A stretch of 64,000 nucleotides of DNA, from NCBI GenBank assembly GCA_027924585.1, contig BSBM01000712.1, positions 3,792,001-3,856,000 on the forward strand, given 5' to 3'. A program made the position numbers and the translations under genes. Source of the DNA: Larix kaempferi (Eukaryota > Streptophyta > Pinopsida > Pinales > Pinaceae). Below the pieces are notes generated by a model that was not told where the DNA came from, did not search any database, and worked only from the letters and a program-made list of their open reading frames with translations. Below are positions 54,174 through 64,000 of the stretch, piece by piece (the first letter of the stretch is position 1; every line of letters begins with the position of its first letter).

Positions 54174-57100
54174 TGGGTGCGCAAAGCTCCAGGAAAACCT
54201 ATCCCACTTGATCTACAGAAGAATAAGGAGGCATTTCAACAAACTAAGACTTCCTTTGCTGAACAGACACCGCCCAGATCACTATTATTACCATCTCAGG
54301 GTATACCACGGAAACCACCGCAGGATGTTAGTACTGCGCAGATACCACAGGCTAGCACATCTGGCAGATGCGACGAAGAGGAATTGACCGGGAGTGTACA
54401 GTCCTTCTTGCAGAGTTGTTTGAAACTTCTAAGAAATGGGAAAGCTGTAGAGGAACTTCAGAAAGTTATTGACCAATGTCAACAGAGCCCTTCTGTGAGC
54501 AATACACAGCGCACCATTCACCATATAATGGGCCATACAAGGACAGGAAGAGAGATGAGGCTCACAGCGCAGATCGGACTATTTGAAATGGATGAGGTTA
54601 TCCTAGACTTAGGTTCAGAAGTAAATGTCTTGACTAAGCAGACATGGGAACAGATGGGAAGTCCAAAACTAAACAGGTCCCCTATCCATCTTAGACTAGC
54701 TAATCAGCAGAGAATATCACCGATGGGTCGCTTATCGCATGTCCCAGTGGACATCGACGGAGTTCACACATATGCCGATTTTGAGATCATAGAAATTATT
54801 GGTGACACCAAACCCTATCCAGCTCTATTAGGTATTGATTGGGATTTTGATAACAAGGCTGTTATCAACTTAAAGAAAAGGCAGATGACATTTGAAGATG
54901 CTCAAGTCCGGGTTATCGCACCATTAGACCCTTTACAGGGTCCTCGCTACATTGAGCCAATCAAAGCAGAAGAGGAGGTGCATAACATGGAAAATTTGTA
55001 CCAAATGACTTCTAATCAGACAGATTACATTGATCCTACAGCTGATGGACATATCAGCTGGAGATGTGATAGCTCCTGCACATCAGATTCAGATGTTGGC
55101 TTAGAGAATTGGCAAACTAGACTCCACGAAGTCTCTATTCGCAGATGCGCATTCATGACTAAATCACTGCGATGGATTGGGACTGAAAACAGGTATATTC
55201 CAACTTTTGATGGATTAGCAGACGTCAATGATTTTTTGCAGCAGTTTGAACAAGAGATTCCTCAAGAGCAGAGGATGGAGGTTTTTGACCTTGCAGTTCG
55301 AGCCACACCTGCAAGATGGTGGTACACACACAAGGAACATATCGCATCATGGTATGATTGTAAGAGATTGATGCGCATTAGATTCTCTAAAGAAAGAGAC
55401 TGTACACAGCGGAAATACACAGGGGAGAGTGATCCCAGAACACACATTATGAACTGTGAACAGAGTTGGCTAGAAATTCCAGCAGAAGAATGGGTTCATT
55501 TGTTTATCCATACACTGGATACGGTTCCACGGAACTGGTATACAGAAACAGAGCTAAGAAAAGGAACTATCTCATGGCCTATTATGATTGAAAACTTTTT
55601 GGTCACATTCAGTTTCGAATCTGAGCATCCCAGCATTGATCGGGCCTTGAAGATCATAAAGACTAAAATATTTGAGGATTGCCCATTACCAGCGGATTCG
55701 CAACCCGAGTGGGCTATTCAGATGGAACATGCACTAGAATGTTACAACTGCGCACAAGACTCAAGCGATGAGGATGAAGATCCTCGCAGTATCAATATCG
55801 CAGAAACAGAAGGTACACGTGAAGTTGAAGGCCCGCACTTAGAAATTCCAGCTGTAATAGAACCAATCAAGATTAGAAAGAGCAATATTGGCACAGAAAC
55901 AGACCCTAAGTTTGCCTCTATTGGAGATTATTGGGATGATGAGACAATTGGCCAAATCACAGACCTATTACACGAGTATCAGGACCTATTTCCTACCAAC
56001 TTTACAGAAATGAAGGGAATAGTGGGTGACCTCGGAGTCATGAGAATACCGCTTAAGGAGGACGCTAAGCCGGTTAAGCAACGCCCATACAGGTTGAATC
56101 CGCGGTATAAAGCAAAAGTAAAAGATGAAATAGATAAGATGCTAGCAGCAGGCATTATTGAACCTGTTGAAGAAAGTGAGTGGGTTAGTCCCATGGTAGT
56201 ACAAGAAAAGAAAACAAAAGGAGACATCAGGATCTGTGTCGACTTGCGCAAACTGAATGATGCATCGCTGCATGACCCATTTCCGACACCATTCACTGAT
56301 GAAGTCTTAGACAATGTTGGAGGACAAGAAATCTACTCATTTACTGATGGCTTTTCAGGCTATCACCAGATAAGAATCCATCCAGACGACAGGCACAAGA
56401 CCACATTTGCGACAGAATGGGGCTCCTTTCAGTATACGGTAATGCCCTTTGGTCTTAAGAATGCTCCAGCAATTTTTTCTAGAGTAGTTGTTGCTGTCTT
56501 TAAGGAATACATCCATCAATTTCTAGAAGTTTATTTTGATGATTGGACTGTATTTGGACTAGTCAAGAAGCACATAGGAAACCTGCGATTAATGTTTGAA
56601 AAATGTAGACAGCACCAGATTTCCCTTAACTTAAAAAAATGTATATTTTGTGCGCCTTTTGGTACGTTGTTGGGTCACATTGTGTGCAGACAAGGCTTGA
56701 TGGTAGATCCCGCGAAGATCGCCATCATTGTCAATTTACCAGCACCTAACTCAGTAAAGCAGCTGAGAACTACACTTGGTCATACCGGGTATTACAGAAA
56801 GTTTATCAAAGGTTATGCCAAGATTACCGCACCAATGGAGAAATTATTGAAGAAGGATATCAAATTTCAGTGGAATGAGGAATGTCAGAAGAGTCTTGAC
56901 GCTCTAAAAGAAAAAATGGTTACAGCACCTATTTTGGTCTTTCCAGATTGGAACAAGCCTTTTCATGTTCATGTGGATGCATCTGGCATCGCACTGGGCA
57001 TTATTCTCACGCAACCAGGCGAAGGGGGTATTGACCACCCTATCGCATATTCGAGCAGGAGACTATCGACAGCTGAGAAGAATTACACCACCACAGAGAG

Positions 57101-58673
57101 AGAAGGGTTAGCAATGGTGTATGCTTTACAGAAATTTCGGTACTATCTGTTGGGTGCCCCGTTCAAGATGTTCACCGACCATTCTGCATTAAAGTACTTG
57201 GTCAATAAGCCAGTGTTAGGGGGAAGAATATGCAGATGGCTATTGTTGTTCCAGGAATATGATTTCGAAATCATTGTTAAGCCAGGAAGACTAAACGCAG
57301 GACCTGATCACCTGTCAAGGCTAGACTCAGGTGAAGAACCAAGTAATTTAGAGGACAACTTGCCTGATGCGCAATTGTTCTCCATTCAGGTCGTAGATGA
57401 ATATTATGGAGACATAATTCAATTCCTTACTACAGGGTGGGCGCCACCTGAGTTTACCAAGCAGCAAAAGAAACAATTAGTGGTGAAAGCAGCAGAATTC
57501 ACCCTGATTGCAGGACACCTCTATAAGCTAGGACCAGATGAAATCTTGCGCAGATGCGTTATGCCCCACGAGAAACAGACCATTCTTAAGGAAGCACATT
57601 CGGGCATCGCAGGAGGCCATTTCGCAGGGAAGCCTACCGCTCAGAAGATCCTAGCAGCCGGACTATGGTGGCCTACATTACATAAAGACAGTAAAGAGTT
57701 TTGCAGATCATGCGATATCTACCAAAGGACAGGAAAGCCCTCCAGAAGAGATGAAATGCCGTTGCGACCACAGATAACGCTACGCGCATTCGATAAGTGG
57801 GCCATAGACTTTGTGGGTCCTATTAACCCCCCAGGAAAACGAACTGGTGCGAGATATATTATTACAGCAACAGAATACCTCACCAGGTGGGCTGAGGCGA
57901 AAGCAGTCAGGAATTGTGATGCTGCGACAGCATCACAATTTATTTTTGAAAACATCATCACTAGATTTGGATGCCCAGTGACTTTGATGAGTGATCAAGG
58001 CACACACTTTTTGAATAGCACCATAGAAGCATTGACAGAGGAATTTGAAATACAGCACCATAAGAGTACACCTTACCACCCTCAAGCTAATGGTACGGTG
58101 GAGGCTTTCAATAAGATATTAGAACAGGCTCTTACAAAGATTTGTAACAGTCAAAGGGATGATTGGGACCTCAGAGTTAATGCTGTCTTATGGGCTTACA
58201 GGACCACGTGTAAGAAACTAACAGGACACACACCTTTCAGCCTGGTATATGGACAAGAGGCTGTTATGCCTATGGAATACATCTTACCCAGTCTAAGGAT
58301 TGCTCAGCTTACAGAGATGGCTGATTCTGATACTTTAGAGGAGAGATTGGCGCAGCTGCTCAATCTGGAGGAAGACAGATTTATCGCAGGATTCCATCAA
58401 AAAGTGCATAAAGCACGAGAAAAAGCTTGGCATGATAGGCATATCAAGAACAAAATCTTTCAGCTTGGAGACTTGGTACTCCTTTATGACAGTAAGTTTA
58501 TAAAGTTTCCTGGAAAATTCAAAACTCATTGGTTAGGGCCATATCAAATTCAGCAAATAACAGATGGAGGTGCTATACAGCTTCGTACTATGAGTGGGGA
58601 GTTTCTTCCTACCCTGATCAATGGCAGTCGGCTTAAGCTGTATCGCGACGGCCATGCCACCTCCCAGCCCTAG
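54174..58673 (+). CDS. pol: Pol of element E: protease, Gag-like insert, RT, RNase H, integrase
   Basis: About 1499 codons in frame with Gag directly after its UAG. Counting the GTG at 54177 as residue 1: protease centre D144-L-G ([11 protein letters not shown]) and [13 protein letters not shown]; a Gag-like region about 330-495; RT about 630-900 with YFDD (786-789) followed by Trp; RNase H about 925-1055 ([21 protein letters not shown]); integrase with zinc finger H1141, H1148 and a Cys pair (FCRSC), and D1211, D1273, E1309 (spacing 35); C-terminal GPY module (GPYQIQQI), no chromodomain. There is no ATG until just before the protease, so synthesis as a Gag-Pol read-through product is more likely than independent initiation. 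Ends UAG at 58671. Confidence 0.92.
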   Translation, partial: WVRKAPGKPIPLDLQKNKEAFQQTKTSFAEQTPPRSLLLPSQGIPRKPPQDVSTAQIPQASTSGRCDEEELTGSVQSFLQSCLKLLRNGKAVEELQKVIDQCQQSPSVSNTQRTIHHIMGHTRTGREMRLTAQIGLFEMDEVILDLGSEVNVLTKQTWEQMGSPKLNRSPIHLRLANQQRISPMGRLSHVPVDIDGVHTYADFEIIEIIGDTKPYPALLGIDWDFDNKAVINLKKRQMTFEDAQVRVIAPLDPLQGPRYIEPIKAEEEVHNMENLYQMTSNQTDYIDPTADGHISWRCDSSCTSDSDVGLENWQTRLHEVSIRRCAFMTKSLRWIGTENRYIPTFDGLADVNDFLQQFEQEIPQEQRMEVFDLAVRATPARWWYTHKEHIASWYDCKRLMRIRFSKERDCTQRKYTGESDPRTHIMNCEQSWLEIPAEEWVHLFIHTLDTVPRNWYTETELRKGTISWPIMIENFLVTFSFESEHPSIDRALKIIKTKIFEDCPLPADSQPEWAIQMEHALECYNCAQDSSDEDEDPRSINIAETEGTREVEGPHLEIPAVIEPIKIRKSNIGTETDPKFASIGDYWDDETIGQITDLLHEYQDLFPTNFTEMKGIVGDLGVMRIPLKEDAKPVKQRPYRLNPRYKAKVKDEIDKMLAAGIIEPVEESEWVSPMVVQEKKTKGDIRICVDLRKLNDASLHDPFPTPFTDEVLDNVGGQEIYSFTDGFSGYHQIRIHPDDRHKTTFATEWGSFQYTVMPFGLKNAPAIFSRVVVAVFKEYIHQFLEVYFDDWTVFGLVKKHIGNLRLMFEKCRQHQISLNLKKCIFCAPFGTLLGHIVCRQGLMVDPAKIAIIVNLPAPNSVKQLRTTLGHTGYYRKFIKGYAKITAPMEKLLKKDIKFQWNEECQKSLDALKEKMVTAPILVFPDWNKPFHVHVDASGIALGIILTQPGEGGIDHPIAYSSRRLSTAEKNYTTTEREGLAMVYALQKFRYYLLGAPFKMFTDHSALKYLVNKPVLGGRICRWLLLFQEYDFEIIVKPGRLNAGPDHLSRLDSGEEPSNLEDNLPDAQLFSIQVVDEYYGDIIQFLTTGWAPPEFTKQQKKQLVVKAAEFTLIAGHLYKLGPDEILRRCVMPHEKQTILKEAHSGIAGGHFAGKPTAQKILAAGLWWPTLHKDSKEFCRSCDIYQRTGKPSRRDEMPLRPQITLRAFDKWAIDFVGPINPPGKRTGARYIITATEYLTRWAEAKAVRNCDAATASQFIFENIITRFGCPVTLMSDQGTHFLNSTIEALTEEFEIQHHKSTPYHPQANGTVEAFNKILEQALTKICNSQRDDWDLRVNAVLWAYRTTCKKLTGHTPFSLVYGQEAVMPMEYILPSLRIAQLTEMADSDTLEERLAQLLNLEEDRFIAGFHQKVHKAREKAWHDRHIKNKIFQLGDLVLLYDSKFIKFPGKFKTHWLGPYQIQQITDGGAIQLRTMSGEFLPTLINGSRLKLYRDGHATSQP

Positions 58674-59422
58674 CCCAGAAAGGAAGTTAATGGTGCAGAT
58701 GTTCAGTGTAGTTGAAATGAAGCATCGCACCCTAAGGAGTCTACATCGGGAAATACTTTAGGTAAGAATTCGCAGCAAGCTTTCCTGGTGGTTGCGATAA
58801 TTTTGATATGAGGCGAGTTTGTGGCACTTTCCATCTCCAGACGATGCGATATCTTATCGCAGAGGACAGAAAACAGATTGGTGCGACACCAGATTTTGAA
58901 TTGATCAGAGGGCTAGTCACTTCGCCATCTGACAAGCATTAACTGCACGGCTGACAAGTATCTGTTGTACTAAGATTTGGCAGCAGTACGACGATTCTTC
59001 TAGATTTGGAAAATCCGATGCGACATCACTCCGGCGCACAGTTTCCCAGCGAAATTTCAAACGGCGTTTGCAATAAATAGGCGCGGGGTGCTGTCTTGTC
59101 TATGCATTAAATGCCGCCAACGGGTCCAGTCACTGGTCCGTTGCCATTTGAAATTCCGCCTTATGATAAATACACGTTCTATTCAAAGCACGGGGCTACT
59201 TGGTCATTTTCACTAAAAGAGTTGAGCGCAGTTGAGCCGAGCCAAGCGTATTCTTAGCAAAGTTCTGAGCAGGGAAACAAAAAAAACAGTTGCAGACTCT
59301 GATTTGCATTAAGATTAGCAATCATAGGAAGTCCAGAGTACCACAGGGGAAGGTCCCTTGCGCCAGACGAGCCTCTCGAAGACGTGTTGCAGAGATTCCA
59401 AAGGGGTGGAATCGAGTGCGCT
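58674..59422 (+). other. Spacer before the third ORF of element E
   Basis: Noncoding. It holds a splice-donor-like TTTAGGTAAGAA (about 58760), a TATA-like AATAAATAGG at 59072-59081, an acceptor-like TATTCTTAG near 59250, and several TATCGC/GCGATA words. These could serve a subgenomic or spliced message for ORF3; none is proven. Confidence 0.45.
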
Positions 59423-62215
59423 ATGACTTCGGTTGTGGCAAAGAAAGGGAAGAAAATTGCTGCTGGTTCTCCGTCTACACGCCAGTCACCAGGAACCTTA
59501 GCTAATATGGAGCGTAGCGAGACCCCGAATAGCATAGACTCAGAAGAACCGCCGCAGGAACTTCCGGAAGAAGTTACAGTCACTACCATATACTTCCCAC
59601 CAAGAATAGAGAATGCGCCAGCCATTGTTCTTCCACGAGACTTTAAATATGAACTCATACTCCCACCGCTGGATAACCGAGTGAAGGAAGAAGGTAACTT
59701 GTGGGGGAATATGCATGCTGTTAAGTTTACTGATTATAATCTGAGAGATTATACGCTGTACCCACAATTCCGCCGCGATCGTTATATGACGATTCAGAGG
59801 AACCCAAGGACACAGCATGATGAGTTCGTCCCCATGGACCATGTAAGCCATTTAGCACCGTCGGGACTACTCAATCTTCTGGAGATTCCACACTTTGGAC
59901 GGGGCCCGGAGGTCAATGCTGTGGTGAGGACGCTACTGTCATGTGTGCATGGTGGTTACTTATGGTTGGGTAACCGAATTGATGTCAATGTTGACCTCAT
60001 TCACCGCATCACCGGTCTGTCGAAGACTGGTTTCGACCCACAGATAAATATTGATGGCGCCACAAAGGATACCAGGCTCTCAACCAAGCAGGTTGCAGAG
60101 TATAAGCTGCAAAGAGGAGGTCACGCCTACGATGTTAATTCAATACAGGATGACGCCTTGCGGTTTACTGTTAGTCTGTTGGCCGGAAAACTCCTCCTCA
60201 AGGTGAGGCCGAAGGAGGTCACAGGCTCAGTTATCCGCCTCGCCATTGAAGTCATAAAAGGTAAACCTTACAACTGGAGCTTATTTTTGTTAAATAGTTT
60301 CTTTCAAGACTGTGCGCAGGTGCAGCAGGATCCACTTCACAGCTTCCACTTCTCGTGGCTGCTGATCCTTATGGCTTTCATTGGATGGAAAGAGCCGCCC
60401 AATTCGCAGTTTCCACAACTGCCACCAGGGGCGTGCAGAGGGTCGAGGTACTCAAATCTTTGGGCGAGTAGTCACCCCGAGAAGAACAAGAATAACGCAA
60501 TGGTATTCCATGAATATTATATGCTATTGCTTGAATCCGTCGCAACGATTCCGCGTGTCGACTCGCCGGTCGTTGATCTTTATCAGTCCAAGCTGGAATT
60601 TAAAGTCGACAGGGATAAAACCTACATCAGACCCAAAGGATTCAGGAAACATAACGAATGGGCCCCCGGCCCATATCGCATGGAAATCCAGCAGGTCGAA
60701 GATACCATTAAGAACTGTTTCGACGAGGACATGAAACAAATGTATGATGATCTATCCTCTGGCCTAGTTCCAGTTGATCCCCCAGCTGAGGATCCAGAAG
60801 ATGTTGTGGAGGTAGATCCTAAAGACAAAGAGAAAGAACCAATAGGTTCTAAGAGAAAGGCTATTGAAGGCCCTTCTCCGGTGCGAGCAAAGAAGAAGAG
60901 AACAAAGGCGGTTACTTCCGACGAACCGCAGGCACCAATCATGACAGAGGATGAGTATGATCTCATCGCCAGCCGAATACAGGAGAAGATGCGGGATAAA
61001 TTCGCTGCGATTCAGTCATCGCAGGATCGTATGCGCATCAGCCTTGACAACAAATTGCGAGAATTGAAGGCAATCACTGAGAAGACTGCTTCCATGCAGA
61101 TTCAGCCAGCCCCAACTACAGTCGCAGAAAGTTCGCAGCCCCCTTCACAGAGCAGAGAAGAAAGCATTGCAAGGGACCGCACGAACATTGTTCGTATACC
61201 GCCGGGAAGTATTAAGTTCCCTGTACCTATGGAAGTGCAGATGGTTCATCCTCTTGAGGTGAACCTACCAGAAGTACCTGTGGATCAGTTGTACGAAATT
61301 TTCCAGCAGATAGGCACGGAGCTGAGGCACAGAGAACAAGTTACATATGAGCAAAATGTTTTGCTATCTAACGACAATGTGCAGCTCATTGCACAGCATG
61401 AGGCAGAGAGTGCCCAGTTGATGCAATATGTTCAGCGAGAGCAGGATGTCTCTCTTGTTTTAAAGAATATTGCAGCAGAACTTCCGCAGTGCGATATCAG
61501 GCCTGAGTTAGAAATAACTCAGAAGATCAGAAAAATAGCGGAAAGAGCAAAGGCTCTAGATGAAGAGAAGAAAAAGATGGAGGAAGAATACGAAGCAAGG
61601 ATTACTGCACTTGAAGCAAATAAGCCACCTACTCCAGAGGAAATCCAAGAAGCACGAGTGCAAGCTTTCAGAATTGTACAGACACAGATGCACTGTCGGG
61701 TGGAGGCAGCAGAGGCTATCCTGGAAGATGCATCAAAAACATGGCTGGAGCTAGAGGAGCTCCCACAGAAAGCCGAGCTCGATCAGCACATTAAGCACTG
61801 TGAAGATGCGATAGCAAGAGCTGAAGAAGAGTACAAGGGCTTGAGTGCTCTTGCGAAGATAAGAAAGAAAGGAGAAATCACGCAAATGCAGCAGCAGGTG
61901 CAGAAATACAGAGCACAGCAGATCAACCTGGCTAACGAAGTTAGCCCGCACGAAAGCAAAGTCGCACATCTGGTTGACGAACTGGAGCAAAAGGTGAAAA
62001 GCTTCACCTCAAGTAAAGGAGTCATTGAGGGCACAGAGGACTCCTTGGTAACTGCTGAGCTGCTCAGCGCAGCGCATGAAGAAGTAACACACATGGATGA
62101 AAGTATTAAAGCGCTTAAGGCACAATTCGCAGCAATCTCACGAGCAGCAAAGGATAAGCTTCGGCAGATGAATCAGGCTGTTACTGCGAGTGGCTCGGGG
62201 ACGAGCCACAAGTAA
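59423..62215 (+). CDS. Third ORF of element E: globular domain, NLS-type cluster, long coiled coil
   Basis: 930 codons from ATG 59423 (MTSVVAKKGKK); the frame is open further upstream, but without ATG. Residues about 40-420 look globular; NRIDVNVDLIHRITGLSKTG (about 184-203) resembles the core of plant retroelement extra-ORF proteins (putative plant transposon protein / plant mobile domain type). An acidic stretch follows, then a bipartite basic cluster at 477-495 (KRKAIEG...AKKKRTK), then Glu/Gln/Leu-rich coiled coil from about 520 to 920. No signal peptide or membrane segment, so it is not envelope-like. It ends at TAA, 13 bases before the 3' LTR. The same layout is found in D. Role unknown; nuclear targeting, self-assembly or chromatin/RNA interaction are guesses. 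Confidence 0.85.
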   Translation: MTSVVAKKGKKIAAGSPSTRQSPGTLANMERSETPNSIDSEEPPQELPEEVTVTTIYFPPRIENAPAIVLPRDFKYELILPPLDNRVKEEGNLWGNMHAVKFTDYNLRDYTLYPQFRRDRYMTIQRNPRTQHDEFVPMDHVSHLAPSGLLNLLEIPHFGRGPEVNAVVRTLLSCVHGGYLWLGNRIDVNVDLIHRITGLSKTGFDPQINIDGATKDTRLSTKQVAEYKLQRGGHAYDVNSIQDDALRFTVSLLAGKLLLKVRPKEVTGSVIRLAIEVIKGKPYNWSLFLLNSFFQDCAQVQQDPLHSFHFSWLLILMAFIGWKEPPNSQFPQLPPGACRGSRYSNLWASSHPEKNKNNAMVFHEYYMLLLESVATIPRVDSPVVDLYQSKLEFKVDRDKTYIRPKGFRKHNEWAPGPYRMEIQQVEDTIKNCFDEDMKQMYDDLSSGLVPVDPPAEDPEDVVEVDPKDKEKEPIGSKRKAIEGPSPVRAKKKRTKAVTSDEPQAPIMTEDEYDLIASRIQEKMRDKFAAIQSSQDRMRISLDNKLRELKAITEKTASMQIQPAPTTVAESSQPPSQSREESIARDRTNIVRIPPGSIKFPVPMEVQMVHPLEVNLPEVPVDQLYEIFQQIGTELRHREQVTYEQNVLLSNDNVQLIAQHEAESAQLMQYVQREQDVSLVLKNIAAELPQCDIRPELEITQKIRKIAERAKALDEEKKKMEEEYEARITALEANKPPTPEEIQEARVQAFRIVQTQMHCRVEAAEAILEDASKTWLELEELPQKAELDQHIKHCEDAIARAEEEYKGLSALAKIRKKGEITQMQQQVQKYRAQQINLANEVSPHESKVAHLVDELEQKVKSFTSSKGVIEGTEDSLVTAELLSAAHEEVTHMDESIKALKAQFAAISRAAKDKLRQMNQAVTASGSGTSHK

Positions 62216-62220
62216 GTGTT

Positions 62221-62227
62221 AGGGGAG
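62221..62227 (+). other. Polypurine tract of element E
   Basis: AGGGGAG one base before the 3' LTR: a short purine tract for plus-strand priming. Confidence 0.6.
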
Positions 62228-62228
62228 T

Positions 62229-63747
62229 TGTTGGAGAGAACTTCCGCAGCATTTAGGAAGCTGCTAATTTTGGGAAGGATAACTAATTTTGGAGAGAAAG
62301 TACCAATTTTGGTGGTAAGACAAAGATATCGCCGTAGCGCAAATCCTGGCGGGAATCACGGCGATAGGTACAGAAAAGTCAAGCATGTGGTACAAAGAAG
62401 AGGCCGAAGGAAGAGCTCAACCACCGCAATAAAGGCGCCGGAGATGAAGAGAGGGTTCAGCTACCCTCATAAAAGAAGAAGGACTACAGTCAGCGTTGCT
62501 TGAACCAAGAAGAAGCGACGGGCCGATGCATTAAAGACTAAGGACTGCAGGAAGCGGCGACGAGACAGAAGGCGGCCATGGAAGTACAGCCAGTTGACTG
62601 TAAGTGGTTAGGGTTGAGTCACTGTTGGGATAAGGCCCACAGTTTTGTAACTGCGATGAGACCTTCGGGCCATCTATATATAGTAGTCTTTTTATATGAT
62701 AAGGGGTTGGCCACATAGTGATAGAGACATCAGGTAGAGGTTAGTCAAGCCTTTTGTTGTTGCAGAGTCTGGACATCCCTGAGAGAATACAAGGGCCAAC
62801 CTGTTGAGAGGTAGTGCGATCCGCAGGGATTGTGAGAGAAAGAGGTCTATAGAGAAGGGCTCCCACTGAGGTGGAGTTTCCCAGAAGACCCTTGTTGTAA
62901 AAAGTGGAACGGAACTGTGGTTATTCTTCAGAGTTGTAAACAAGAACCGTAGTTCCCCTGGGCGTAGTTCTTGTCCTGGGAATAACAACGTGCTTATTTA
63001 AGTAGCACTATTGTATTTGTGTAGCTACTGCTCTCATTCACTTGTCTGTGTTATATATGAATGCTTCAGTCTGTTATAAGTAATGTGCATGGTCGTCAGT
63101 TTAACTTCTGAATGATGTATAATAATTGCGATAATCATAGCTACCCGCATAGCAACTAGGTAATTGCTAACAGAGGATACTGTGCGAGTAGGAACTGAAT
63201 GTAAGTCATGAATGGTCTACTTAGACACTGCTCAAAGTGATATTCTACTTAGTTACGTTGTTGCGAGATATCAAGAGTCAAGTTCATTAGCGAGGGTTAG
63301 GCTTGGAGACTGAATGTTGTAGCTAACTGCGGTACCAGGATAAGGATAGCGGAGACCACTTATTAATCCAGGAAGCGATCAAGATTCACTTACCGCAGGA
63401 ACTAGAAGGGCAAGATATCGCGCCTACGATATCTTAGGTATCGCTAGACGGTTTCACGTAGGGGGAGGACTTATCGCACCTCCTGCGTAATGCGATAAGA
63501 CAGAGGTGTAGCCGGAGTAATGGAATGAGATAGACAGCTCCAGTCAAAGGGGTTAAGGTCGGTTTAAGCACCTAGGATGCCTCGGAACTTGGCTGAGGAC
63601 ACTTGAGTCTTCTGCCTCCCATTAGAATCACTTCGGGTGAGACTTCAGGTTGCCTCTGCGACCTGTTGCCGAAAGGGCCAGTGAGCTAAGGGTTCTGTTG
63701 GTCTAAAAGATTATCGCAAGCCCGGGTCTGAAAAAGGAGAACCAACA
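62229..63747 (+). repeat. 3' LTR of element E
   Basis: Same length and ends as the 5' LTR; five substitutions (three transitions, two transversions). Followed by target duplication ATATG at 63748-63752. Confidence 0.95.
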
Positions 63748-63752
63748 ATATG

Positions 63753-64000
63753 ACCTCTTGCCAGCAACCAATCTGAACGAAGAACTGGGTCTCTCCACTT
63801 GTGCCTCCACCACTTCAATCCTCCATGTAATGGAAAACTCAAACTAGGATAGGAGTTTGTTATGTGAACATAAGGATTTCACAACAATAAGGATCAATCA
63901 GTGTAGACTCAAGTAATGGAAAAAATCCACTAGAGTTATCTTTCTTTGTCTTTCTCCTCCCTTCCATATGCCATAAGAGCTCAATATATAACCTTCCGAA
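63753..64000 (-). repeat. 5' LTR of element B, second part (runs off the window)
   Basis: Continues the LTR interrupted at 50558: ACCTCTTGCC... aligns to 37138-37388 of the other copy, including the minus-strand TATA box (63984-63990). Confidence 0.85.

Larger units (their letters stand above)
50559..63747 (+). mobile_element. Element E: complete, young Ty3/gypsy retrotransposon (13.2 kb)
   Basis: Two 1519-bp LTRs (TGTTGG...CCAACA) with five substitutions and no indel between them, a 5-bp target duplication ATATG (50554-50558 and 63748-63752), a primer site, ORF1-Gag-Pol in one frame broken only by UAG codons, a third ORF and a short purine tract. Reverse transcriptase and integrase motifs are intact. 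RT and integrase place it with the non-chromoviral (Athila/Tat side) elements. It sits inside the LTR of B in the opposite orientation. Confidence 0.95.
36762..64000 (-). mobile_element. Element B: Tat-like Ty3/gypsy retrotransposon interrupted by element E
   Basis: Minus-strand order: 5' LTR (50178 rightwards, split by E), primer site, leader, Gag, protease, RT, RNase H, integrase, second RNase H, an antisense ORF, and 3' LTR (left, from about 36762). FPCQLCGEDHLTHLCP in Gag and FLDDLVDHS in RT are Tat-like. The two LTR copies differ at about 31 of 375 positions compared. The far right end lies beyond 64000. Confidence 0.8.

Noticed and set aside
1-64000. CRISPR array or bacterial operons
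   Set aside because: The DNA is plant nuclear; the repeats found are tandem or retroelement-derived, without regular unique spacers.

Overview
The window is a heavily repeat-loaded piece of plant nuclear DNA. I see no ordinary host gene. It is built from LTR retrotransposons of the Ty3/gypsy class (Tat-like and Athila-like non-chromoviral types), remnants of hAT and CACTA DNA transposons, short tandem duplications and AT-rich filler. Deep nesting, very old decayed copies and a mitochondrial-type tRNA-Val(UAC) suggest a large-genome seed plant, perhaps a gymnosperm. That is inference; no species can be named from this sequence.

Layout. 1-4301: 5' part of a minus-strand Tat-like element (A: Gag, leader, primer site, LTR). 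4302-22543: AT-rich region with a tRNA-Val-like sequence (6796-6867), a CACTA-type end (to 7698), an hAT transposase in two same-strand pieces (15835-17600 and 8172-8515), a perfect hairpin and many local tandem duplications. 22544-64000: a Russian-doll nest of four retrotransposons. C (from 22544, plus) is interrupted at 25093 by D (plus, Athila-like, 25094 to about 36760). D is interrupted at its polypurine tract by B (minus, Tat-like, from about 36762). B's right-hand LTR is interrupted by E (plus, 50559-63747). Mutational load agrees with this order: the two LTRs of E differ at 5 of 1519 positions, the two LTRs of B differ at roughly 8% of compared positions, and D and C are full of stops and frameshifts. 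The 3' ends of B, D and C should lie beyond 64000.

Element E is the centrepiece. It is complete: 1519-bp LTRs, 5-bp target duplication ATATG, primer site, and long reading frames. It is unusual in five ways: a 160-codon ORF before gag that ends at a UAG conserved in element C; a Gag with five zinc-knuckle motifs and an RGG box; an in-frame UAG as the only break between gag and pol; a Gag-like segment inside pol between protease and reverse transcriptase; and a 930-codon third ORF with a globular domain, a nuclear-localisation-type basic cluster and a long coiled coil. The third ORF has a counterpart of the same design in D. A short similar motif is also found in an ORF that runs antisense to B. 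B additionally appears to carry its second, archaeal/plant-type RNase H downstream of integrase rather than before it.
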